A DNA stretch of 64,000 bases from Tetrapyrgos nigripes (taxonomy: Eukaryota > Basidiomycota > Agaricomycetes > Agaricales > Campanellaceae): positions 868,001 to 932,000 of the forward strand of contig JAACJM010000003.1 of the NCBI GenBank assembly GCA_013368315.1, in the 5' to 3' direction. Position 1 is the stretch's first letter. Every line of letters starts with the position of its first letter. Shown in pieces: positions 1 to 8,435 of the stretch. A program made the translations under genes and the position numbers. The notes under the pieces are model-generated. The model ran no database searches, was not told the origin of the DNA, and saw only the letters and a list, made by a program, of their open reading frames with translations.

Positions 1-1241
1 GAGCAGTACCACGCTCTATGTCCTGCTTAACTGCACATCACATCCTGATGTCCAAGCTGTTGCTGATGTCATCAAGGTCTATGATCCACAAAATTTGCCT
101 CTTCATTCACATGATGAGATGTTGAAGCAGCATGCTCTGAAGCAGAGGCAAGCTGCCACTCATAAAACACTGGCATCAAGGGTCCTTCAATCCTCTACAA
201 CCTCCATTTGCTCAAGTTTCCTCATTGTTTCCCATATGATTTCATGCATCTCATTTGGGAGAATCTCATCAAGAATCTTATCAAGCTTTGGACAGCAGAC
301 TTCAAGGGTTTGGACTCTGGAGCTGGAGATTATGAGCTGGACAAATCAGTTTGGAATGCAATTGGTGAGGCTACTGTACCCTCTGTCTATGGGCCTCAGC
401 TTCTAGATATTTCCAAGGATGGTGCTTATCTGTCTGGACGCTCTATATTGGTCCCGTCCTTCTTTACCACAAGTTTGCCAATTAGTTTGGTGTGCCTCCT
501 CAACATCTGTCTCCAGTTTGAAATAACTGATGATGAGGTGGATCAAATTGAGGACAGGTTTGCAGCCTGGGTCAAAGAGTATGAAAGATAAGCCTTAGTA
601 CATCTCTACGCAGTGTTGCTATATGCTAATTTCATTCTTCACCAGGCTATACTATCAGTATGATCCTGATGTCTGGTGGTGTGTCCTCTTACTATCCATG
701 CGCTCCTACACATTGCACTGAGCATTCGTGCCTGTGGTCCTGTGTGGTGCTATTGGGCATTTCCAATGGAGCAGTATTGCAAAATTATACAACCAGCAAT
801 TTGCAGCCACTGTTTCCCATATGTGTCTCTTGGTTGATACATTCTTGAAGATGCACGTATAATCCAAATCAAGGCATTGTATGATGTTGCTGAGGAGTTG
901 TCTCTCAAGCCTCCTTATTCAGGACTTGTGTGGGGTTCATATGAGCACCATAACTGTGAGTACACTCTATGTTTACAGTTTGCCACTGACTAACCACCAA
1001 CTTCATTCCAAAGATTTCACCTGTCGTTTACTGCCACCTAAAAATCTGGAGCAACCTCCCATCAACACTCTCAATTTATTGATTGGTGCTCTAGTGACAC
1101 AATTCACTGTTAAAGATGGAAATGAGGTCACACCAGCCACCCTCATGAGAACTGAGTACTTACAGATCAGACAGTTACTTATGAATGGACCAGATGCAAA
1201 AGGGGCAAGTCATTTTTTGTCCAATTCCGACAAGCATCAGG
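1..1241 (+). pseudogene. Decayed Tnp2-type (Plavaka/CACTA-like) transposase, left part
   Basis: Several short open stretches in shifting frames read as one transposase of the Tnp2 type that is common in basidiomycete Plavaka elements. The first reads LHSHDEMLKQ near 100-150. The best stretch (208-591) has FPYDFMHLIWENLIKNLIKL followed by WTADFKGLDSG and WNAIGEATVPSVYG. A frame change near 640 continues with YYQYDPD, then GPVWCYWAFPMEQYC-like sequence, and 881-1240 contains LYDVAEELSLKPP and RLLPPKN with LIGALVTQF. The order of these blocks matches the family as I know it, but there are stops and frameshifts throughout, so no protein is made. The 5' end lies outside the window. The 3' side is cut at 1242 by the pogo-type element; anything left of it should resume after 8435. 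Family assignment is from recalled motifs, not an alignment. Confidence 0.7.
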
Positions 1242-1243
1242 TA

Positions 1244-1395
1244 CAGTATACTCCCTCTTAACACATACCCCTGCTAACACATACTCCCTAGTAGCACATA
1301 CCTTTTGAACATAACCACTGTGGTTACTATGGTGTAACACATACCTCTGTGATAAGGCATAACACATGGCCATTTGGCCAGACCATAACACATAT
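1244..1395 (+). repeat. Left terminal inverted repeat and subterminal iterations of the pogo-type element
   Basis: The terminal 11 bp CAGTATACTCC is followed by at least five versions of a short motif, TAACACATA or a near match, at about 1259, 1276, 1336, 1360 and 1386, with one AGCACATACC version between them. The opposite end carries two more such motifs (about 8366 and 8382) plus one in inverse orientation. Iterated subterminal motifs of this kind usually bind the transposase; here that role is inferred. Confidence 0.7.
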
Positions 1396-1396
1396 C

Positions 1397-1809
1397 TGTC
1401 ATGAATCACCGCTCTATTTACCTCCCTATTCATTTCTTAACTCCACAGACTACTATTCATTTCTCTCATATTCCCATCATCATCTTCCCTGTCTATGGTT
1501 ACCATCACTTGATCTGACATGTACATCATTTATCTCCTCCAATTCCTATCTCCATGGATATTCTCACCCATTCACTTATTCTCCATTCACTTCTTCTACA
1601 TATATACCAAGGGACTTGTAGTTGGTTCTTTAGTCTGTTCACTTCATCTCCACTCCGCTCTCAGTACAGTGCAGTGTCGAGCATAGTCAGCTACTCATCG
1701 TCTACTCATCTCTCTTCTCTCTTCTTCTATATTGCCTCGTTGTAACCGTCAATCCATTGATTTATTGTGTGACTTGGGTGGTCTTTGCTAAGTGACAGTG
1801 TTCTTGACA
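1397..1809 (+). repeat. 5' LTR (413 bp)
   Basis: Begins TGTCATGAAT and ends TTCTTGACA. It matches the 3' LTR over its full length with eight substitutions that I could count, all transitions and no indels. Six of the eight fall in CpG dinucleotides of one copy or the other. A recognisable primer-binding site does not stand out just downstream (from 1810). Confidence 0.9.
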
Positions 1810-2173
1810 CTTGAACAGACTCTCTTACACCCACCTCACAAACAGACCTCGCAACCCACTACAACCCTCCTGTCTTACTGGACTTCCCTATTCTCCATCT
1901 TTCCCCCTACGGTGCCCCAAAGCCCATCATCTCTACCCTGTGTGAGGAGCCTCACAGGTCAGCCGGCGTGAACAACTCAAGGAGTTGTTGCACGAAGTCA
2001 TCCCCCATCTACACAGTTTCGAGACATAAACCCAGACTCACCGATTTGAGTAGGGTGGTTGACCGACTCTGTAATTGAAATCCTAATCATACACACTGGC
2101 CTTCAACTTTGAACCACTCCTCATAAACCTACAAATTTGACCCCCACCAGAATATCGTTACAGAATTGAATGA

Positions 2174-2491
2174 TCAGATCCAAACAGCTTCAAGAATTAC
2201 TCACAACATGTTAAAGACGCAGTACAGAAATATCCTGCTGCATTTGACAACCACTGGATTAAACTAAACAAGAGAACGTGGGCCAAAGGTGAAGTAACCA
2301 TCTTTGAATATCTTCGAATAAAGATATCCCCTGAAAACGCATCCCCACGTTACGTGGCAGCTGTAGACACTCGTTATTTCATCCAACTTGGGAACGCCCC
2401 CATTCCCTGTTGGTTCAGTCACGACCACTACGAAGACTGCAATATTTTGGAAGATTGCGTTGAGGAACATGAAGAATACCTCCAAACTTGA
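2174..2491 (+). pseudogene. Open stretch upstream of Gag in the LTR element, unassigned
   Basis: A 105-codon frame without a usable ATG lies between two in-frame stops. It includes KNYSQHVKDAVQKYP, YLRIKISPENASPRY and the acidic, aromatic tail HDHYEDCNILEDCVEEHEEY. It may be the N-terminal part of the original Gag, separated from the conserved Gag core (from about 2900) by stops and a proline/threonine-rich stretch, or an independent leader ORF. I do not recognise the fold. Confidence 0.4.
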
Positions 2492-2898
2492 ATTCCCAGA
2501 GTAAACTACTACAACTGACTAGACGACTGTTGGGAAGACGTCCCCGAAGATCAGTGGGATCACCTGTTTTCTGGACCTGAAGACACTGACTAGTGTATGT
2601 CCAGAAGCGGAATTCCTAGAATAACTCGATCACGATCACGCATCGCCTCACGAGTTCCCAGCCCCAGTCATACCTCCTCACCTCACATTCCCCTCGCCTG
2701 CATCCGTTGACCCCACGCATACTACCTCCAGAATCAACAGGACTGCTATCTCTCAGTTGATAACTTTTGGAACCCTTGCTTAAACAATCCATACACAACT
2801 GAACACTTACACAAGCAGAACTAGATTGTGGTCTCGGACCCATACTACCACCTGGACACTACATCCCACCAGAACCTACTACAGAAATCCAACTCCCA

Positions 2899-4216
2899 AT
2901 AAACAAACCTACCCCTGAACCAGAACTAGAACTACCACTCCCTTTCACCGAACTGCGAACTCCCCTTAAAAGATCTCCATCCGATAGTACCCCCAGTGCA
3001 ATCCAAGAACCCATATCTGTTCATCCACAACAGACAATCGATCTCCAGACTCTCCTTTCCTCCCACAGAATTTCCGAACACAACGAACCCGCTTCAGCTA
3101 CCACCACTGCAGGAGGAACAAACAGACCCCCCGCCGATGCTCCTTCTGACGATGATCACTTCCCAAGCAGAACTACGAAAGAAAGAGGAGCAAAACCAGA
3201 GAAGTTTACAGGAGAACAGAACTTGGCGAAGGATTGGTTGGCCGAGTTTACCAACTATCTTCGACTTAACGAAGGAGTCTATCCCACAGAAAACGAGAAG
3301 ATAGCACTATTTCTCACTCTCTTCACAGGAGAAGAAGCAGGACAATGGGCTCACGATATGATGGCGAAAATCTATGAAGAAGACGACGACTATAGTGACA
3401 GTGACAAAGACTCGTCACTGGGATCCAAGAGGAAGAAGAAGTTGTGGACATTGTGAGAAGTGAAACGACAGTTCCTACATGACTTTAAACCAACGTCCCG
3501 TGAATCCCAAGCACAAGCAAAAATAGAAACTATAAGGATGGAGGGAGCGTTGGCGGACATAGATAAGTACAACTCCCAATTCAAACTATACGCTAAAGAT
3601 ACTGGCTATAACGAAAAGGGATTAATGAAGTACTATCGAAAAGGACTTCCAAAAGGATTGGTAGACCGAATTTCCTATCTACCATCCCAACCCAGGAATC
3701 TTGAGGCATTACAGAAAGCTGTGGTTAAACAACACATGATTTGGGTGGAAAGGCAAACAGAGAAAGCCCTATGGAGTAAACCACGAGGGGAAGGAGAGCA
3801 ACAGACCAAAGGATCACAGAACGCGGGAGGCAGTCGAACGAGAAGTATGGAAGTAAATGCCTTCCAGAGTAATACCCCAGGTGCATCCCCAAAAACTAAA
3901 TACCCGCCTAAACTGACAAACGAGGAAAGAGAAAAAATGAAAAAAAGAAGGACGATGCTTCAGTTGTCCTGAACAGGGACACACTACATTTAACTGTCCT
4001 ACGTTTCCCAGGCCCACCACGACCAATTCCAACAACACGGCCTGGAAACCTTCAATCAGAGCAACTACGACCACTACCGAACCCTTGCCTTCCGAAACAA
4101 ATACTACGATGAAGGATATCATGGAATTCACCGCCAAAATCAGGTCGTTATCTGGGGAGGAGAAGGAGAAGGCAGCGGGATATCTAAAGGACCTTGTAAC
4201 ACAAACGGATTTTTGA
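2899..4216 (+). pseudogene. Gag of the chromovirus, broken by a stop and a frameshift
   Basis: The frame is open from about 2900 and carries KPEKFTGEQNLAKDWLAEF, the beginning of a Ty3/Gypsy Gag core, then LTLFTGEEAGQW. It stops at TGA (3454-3456), where the family normally has tryptophan (WTL-stop-EVKRQF), and continues in frame from 3460 with FLHDFKP, AKIETIRMEG and YYRKGLPKGLVDRI. After an A-rich run near 3935 the frame shifts, and the next frame holds the CCHC knuckle CFSCPEQGHTTFNC (about 3957-3998), ending at 4216. The stop is consistent with TGG to TGA; the frameshift looks like slippage in the A-run. No intact Gag can be made. Confidence 0.8.
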
Positions 4217-4374
4217 AGACCTCCCCTGCCACGTCGTCAGGAGGAGGAGTATGGACATATATACCAGTAAAAAATAGGCAATACACGAGCCTTATACCCT
4301 TTCATAAGCCACAATTCCCATCTAAGCTAAGAATCACAGCAATCACTTGAAATTGACAGATTCCCTCGATAGAA

Positions 4375-4842
4375 TTGAAAATGGAATTAATCGGTAAAAT
4401 AACTGGACAAAAAATCAACACAATCACTCTGTTAGACAGCAGAGCGGAAGGGGTTATTATCAACAACACCTTTGCTCAAAAACACCACCTTAATCGAATC
4501 CCCATAGAAAAGCCCTTCCCAGTACAAAACGTTGACGGATCCGAAAACGTTATGGGATGGGTGACACATTACACCATCCAAAAGCTACAGATCTATACAC
4601 AAGATCGAAAGTTGTATCACAAAGAAACTGCTGAATTTTATATTACGGACATCAGCAAACACAATATCATCCTAGGAACCAATTGGCTAGAACACCACAA
4701 CCCAGAAATCGATTGGGTGGCCTCAGAAGTTAACCTGACACGCTGTGTTGATACCTGCATACTAGAAAACCCACCAGTAAAAATCAAAGCTAAGCCAAAT
4801 ACATCCCGTCTTTCATGCATCGTTACTATCACCATATGTTGA
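4375..4842 (+). pseudogene. Retropepsin-like aspartic protease relic
   Basis: The frame of 155 codons contains LLDSRAEGVIINNTFAQKH where the family has the catalytic D-S/T-G triplet; here the third residue is arginine (GGA to AGA would do it). Downstream are the flap-like region, FYITDISKHNIILGTNWLE and HHNPEIDW, the usual end of a chromovirus protease domain. The reading ends within 40 codons of that point and no reverse transcriptase follows. With DSR in the active site it should be inactive. Confidence 0.75.
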
Positions 4843-4870
4843 AACGGACACACATGGGCCGAATTACCCT

Positions 4871-5092
4871 GAACCACCCGCAGAGTTACTAGATGCAGAC
4901 GAGGAATACGACGTGGAAAAGATACTAGACTCCAAACCTACGAGGAACAGAAAGGGAACTCAGTATCTCATCAAATGGTTGGATTACCCTGACTCGGAGA
5001 ACTCTTGAGTTCCCATGTCCAACCTGTCAAACGTAATGGACATGGTTGAAGAATTCCATCAGAAACATCCACGAGCGTACCAACACAAGTAG
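4871..5092 (+). pseudogene. Chromodomain remnant (C-terminal end of lost integrase)
   Basis: Read in one frame, PAELLDADEEYDVEKILDSK is followed by GTQYLIKWLDYPDSENS, a stop (5006-5008), and VPMSNLSNVMDMVEEFHQKH. This is the chromodomain typical of chromovirus integrases, with its conserved YLIKW core. The stop is where a tryptophan is expected (SENTWEP in relatives), so again TGG to TGA. Because protease sequence lies only about 60 bp upstream, the intervening RT, RNase H and integrase core must have been deleted as a block. Confidence 0.75.
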
Positions 5093-5199
5093 ACGGTGTT
5101 TACTGTCAACGTTAACGAGTCCAGGTACCCGTCCAATTGGAAGACGCTTTAAAAAAAAAAAAGAGCTATCTTCGAACAGGGAATCTACAAACTATCAAC

Positions 5200-5649
5200 A
5201 TGTCCACCACATCCACTGTCGAAATGTCATTCTCATTCTCACCCGAAACATCACTCACCTACTCTGGGACTAAGGTTCCATACGACCCTCGTGAAGACGG
5301 AATCAACCTCTTCATCCGCATTGCATGGAACTACAATCCAGACGACTGGTATTATAACAACTGGTGGAACGGAAGCGGCAACACGGGCGACGGGTGGGTG
5401 AGATCCCACGACAACAGCTGGGGCTCTTGGGGACATCACACCCCCGCGGCCCTATGGGATTGCGACACAGACGATGAAAATGCGCAGGAGTCAATTGATA
5501 ACGAGAGGGATAAAAGGCTCAACTACTGGTGGATAACGGGGCTTTGGAATGACAGGGTCAACGACGTACGAGCTCCAGTGCAAGCTCGTCATAAGAGGGG
5601 GGTAGTGTCACGAATCGCCACTCTATTTACCTCCCTATTCATTTCTTAA
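5200..5649 (+). CDS. Tryptophan-rich ORF between chromodomain and 3' LTR
   Basis: An uninterrupted 149-codon frame starts at ATG 5200 and runs 44 bases into the 3' LTR. The first 25 residues are serine/threonine rich. The middle is unusually aromatic and asparagine rich (NPDDWYYNNWWNGSGN, HDNSWGSWGHH), and the end is charged. I recognise no domain. It is notable that it stays open while Gag, protease and chromodomain are broken, but a frame of this length can also survive by chance. It could be an accessory product of this non-autonomous lineage, or captured sequence. Confidence 0.35.
   Translation: MSTTSTVEMSFSFSPETSLTYSGTKVPYDPREDGINLFIRIAWNYNPDDWYYNNWWNGSGNTGDGWVRSHDNSWGSWGHHTPAALWDCDTDDENAQESIDNERDKRLNYWWITGLWNDRVNDVRAPVQARHKRGVVSRIATLFTSLFIS
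5593..5605 (+). other. Polypurine tract
   Basis: A purine-rich run ending exactly where the 3' LTR begins; position and composition are those of a retrotransposon plus-strand primer site. Confidence 0.65.
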
Positions 5650-6018
5650 CTCCACAGACTACTATTCATTTCTCTCATATTCCCATCATCATCTTCCCTG
5701 TCTATGGTTACCATCACTTGATCTGACATGTACATCATTTATCTCCTCCAATTCCTATCTCCATGGATATTCTCACCCATTCACTTATTCTCCATTCACT
5801 TCTTCTACATATATACCAAGGGACTTGTAGTTAGTTCTTTAGTCTGTTCACTTCGTCTCCACTCCACTCTCAGTACAGTGCAGTGTCGAGCATAGTCAGC
5901 TGCTCATCGTCTACTCATCTCTCTTCTCTCTTCTTCTATATTGCCTCGTTGTAACCGTCAATCCATTGATTTATTGTGTGACTTGGGTGGTCTTTGCTAA
6001 GTGACAGCGTTCTTGACA
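5606..6018 (+). repeat. 3' LTR (413 bp)
   Basis: Begins TGTCACGAAT and ends TTCTTGACA, the same length as the 5' copy and about 98 percent identical. It is directly preceded by a purine run, AAGAGGGGGGTAG (5593-5605), which fits the polypurine tract that primes plus-strand synthesis. The 5 bp after it (ATACC) match four of five bases before the 5' LTR. Confidence 0.9.
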
Positions 6019-6178
6019 ATACCTTCCTTATATAGCAGGTGTGCACAGACCATTACTGGGCTGAAAATTTATGCTTACTAGGGGTAGGGGACTGTAGAAA
6101 ACTTGTTTGATTTTAATGTAATTTATCCACAATTTTCAGTACCCTGCTTGATCCTGAGTCCTGCCTCATCATCCCCCA

Positions 6179-8261
6179 ATGCATCTCAAACCTCTGGCTG
6201 CCTTGAAAAAAGGTCTAACTAAACTCAGAAAACATGTTAATGCAAAAAGAAAGGATCTAATGGCTAGGCTCAGACGCAATGAGAGGAATGGCTTGACAAT
6301 GCAGGGAATGTTGTGGACGAGACAGTGGTTGTGGAAAAGATGGACAATGCCTCAGATTATGAATGTGGTCTTGAGCAGTTGGACATGAGAGAGAAGGCCA
6401 TTGTAGAGAACTTGAAGGACATTGCTGGTGTTGCCATGAATGGTGACAAGATATCAAAGAAGAGAAAGCATGTGTCAAACAACCTTTCAATTGTTTTGTG
6501 GTTTTGACATGAGTGATGATAGGTCCTGTTGACCCAAAAACAACCAAGGGAACCAATAGGTCATCCAAGGAAAAGCCACTGAAATTTACATGCAAGGAAA
6601 TCACTACACTCACTCAGTGTATCAAGATTCTCAACTGGTACTACAAGAACAGTAAAACCAGACAAAAACTGCAAAGCACTTTGACGAGAAATATCTGAAT
6701 TTGAAGCTGCACCAGGACTGGATCTCAGTATGGGTAAAGGATAAGAGTAAATGGCACAAGCATTATGTGGTAGAGGGAGCTTCATCCAATGCAAAGCATG
6801 CTCGTCAGACTCAGCATCCAGAGGTGACTGAGATAATGGATCTGTGAATTTTTAAAGTCATGAGCCACAAAATCAACTTGTCTGGCAAGGTTCTTCATCA
6901 AAAGTGGTCAGCCTTTGCAGACCTATGTGGGATTCTGCAGGATGAGAGGTTGGAGTTGAGTGAAGGATGGCTTACAAAGTTGAAGGACCATTACAACTTG
7001 AAGAGGTTTACAAGACATGGAGAGGCAGGATCAGCATCTCCTGAAGTTATCAAGGCAGAGCAAAAACAGATCCAGCAGCTCATTGCACAATATGAATACA
7101 GACTGAAGGATATTTTCAATATGGATGAGACTGGGCTTTTCTACACGTGAGTTCACTTTCAAAAGAAAAGAGTGACAAAGGTTAACCTACTTCTAGCATG
7201 CCTCCTGACACAGGGCTGGCTGATCAGGGACATTCCAGCATGAAAGGGAGCAAAGTTTGTTTGACATATGCTCTCACAGCGAATGCAGATGGTTCTGAAA
7301 AGAAGGAGCCTTTTGTCATTGGAAAGGCTAAAAAGCCTCATGTTTTTCAGAACAAGACTGGTGCCCAGCTTGGTTTTCAGTATTGTAACAATGCTGTATC
7401 AGGAATGGCTCAGAGAGTGGGACCATGAGTTGAAGGAGAAGAATTGAAAGATTCTTCTGTTGCAGGACAACTTTTCCAGTCACATTCCCCCTGAGAACCT
7501 CGAATGCATCACTGTCATCAATTTCAAGCCTAATTTAACAGTGCATGTCCAGCCTTGTGACCAAGGCATTATTTGCACCTTCAAGGCTCACTACTGTCAC
7601 TATCAACCAATATGACTCTGGTACTACCCCTTCCAAAATCTACAATATTGACTAGCTTGAAACTATGCACATGGCTGATGAGGCCTGGAAGGCAGTTGAC
7701 TGTACAACAATAGCCAAGTGTTTTCATAAGGCTGGTATCCTTCCTGATTCCTCCAACACTGCTGCTGTTCCTGAACCTGTCTCACTTCCCATCTCTTCCC
7801 TTCTCAACACTTCTTCTGAAGATTATCCTTTTTCTTGCATTGAAGCTGAGCTTGAGGACACTCTTAATGCTCTCCAGGCCACTGGTGCTCTTCAAAGGTG
7901 TAACAGGATGACCATTGAGTCCCTTCTCAACCCCAGAAAGGAGCTCAACTACATGGATGAGGACAAAGATTTGGATAAAGGAATCTATGACACTGTACAG
8001 AAGTCTATGGAAGCCCAGGAATCAGCTGTGATCAATGGCAGTGATGATGATGTTGACAACAATGCTCCTTTGCAGCCTCGCTCGAGTCATTATGAGGCTC
8101 TACAGGCTGTGTCCATCATTCAGAAATTTGTTTGTGACATGGAGGATCCTTATGCTTGCAAAATGGAGGCTATTCTTGCATCTTTTGGACATCAGACTCA
8201 TTTGGAGAAGACTCAGAACATGGTAGACACTAATATTACAGATTTCTTCCATTGTTTATAA
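6179..8261 (+). pseudogene. pogo/Tigger-type DDE transposase with CENP-B-like DNA-binding region, broken
   Basis: Several frames together spell a Tigger-like transposase. A low-complexity start (6313-6507) is followed by a helix-turn-helix-like stretch (TQCIKILNWYYKNSKTRQK, 6600s), then VKDKSKWHKHYV and QTQHPEVTE. The 6860-7150 segment has LHQKWSAFADLCGI and ends DIFNMDETGLFYT, containing the first catalytic aspartate. The next part has GSKVCLTYALTANADGSEKK and KTGAQLGFQY. Then come LLLQDNFSSHIPPENL (second aspartate) and VQPCDQGIICTFKAHY (third). The C-terminal tail (7665-8261, 198 codons) remains open and acidic. Stops and frameshifts lie between the blocks, so the enzyme is inactive. The DDD spacing fits pogo rather than Tc1. 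Confidence 0.8.
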
Positions 8262-8349
8262 GTACAAGATGTTATAAACTATGGAAAACTATGGAAAGAA
8301 TCCTTATGCATATACCTGGGCACTGTATTAGCCAATTTGGGTCCGATTT

Positions 8350-8433
8350 TTTTGGACTTCCTCATAGCACATACTCTCTCATAACACATACTTTGGGCCT
8401 GTAACCTTCAGGTATGTGTTATGGAGTATACTG
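8350..8433 (-). repeat. Right terminal inverted repeat of the pogo-type element
   Basis: Ends GGTATGTGTTATGGAGTATACTG, which is the inverse of the left end (CAGTATACTCC and TAACACATACC blocks), followed by TA. Two direct copies of the subterminal motif lie just inside (TAGCACATACTC, TAACACATACTT). Confidence 0.75.
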
Positions 8434-8435
8434 TA

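Larger units (their letters stand above)
1397..6018 (+). mobile_element. Ty3/Gypsy-type (chromovirus) LTR retrotransposon, internally deleted
   Basis: Two 413 bp LTRs, TGTCA to TGACA, enclose 3.8 kb. The flanks ATATC (1392-1396) and ATACC (6019-6023) differ by one base and fit a 5 bp target duplication. Between the LTRs, in order, are an unassigned open stretch, a Gag with CCHC knuckle, a retropepsin-like block and a chromodomain. Reverse transcriptase, RNase H and integrase are missing: the protease ends near 4842 and the chromodomain begins about 60 bp later. Gag, protease and chromodomain all contain lesions. This copy could only have moved with enzymes from a relative, and is probably dead now. 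Confidence 0.88.
1244..8433 (+). mobile_element. pogo/Tigger-like (Tc1-mariner superfamily) DNA transposon, inactivated and itself interrupted
   Basis: The element starts with CAGTATACTCC at 1244 and ends with the reverse complement GGAGTATACTG at 8433. Both ends are flanked by TA (1242-1243 and 8434-8435), the target duplication expected for Tc1/mariner-pogo transposition. Just inside each end is a second matching block, TAACACATACC, at slightly different spacing. It carries a relic of a DDE transposase (about 6313-8261). Taking out the LTR retrotransposon at 1397-6018 plus one target duplication leaves about 2.56 kb, a usual length for Tigger-type elements. It sits inside Tnp2-like sequence, so it is younger than that element and older than the retrotransposon. 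Confidence 0.85.

Noticed and set aside
5147..5162. A-run near 5151 as a poly(A) tail of a retroposed transcript
   Set aside because: It lies inside the LTR element between chromodomain and the next frame, without target duplication or an mRNA-like body.
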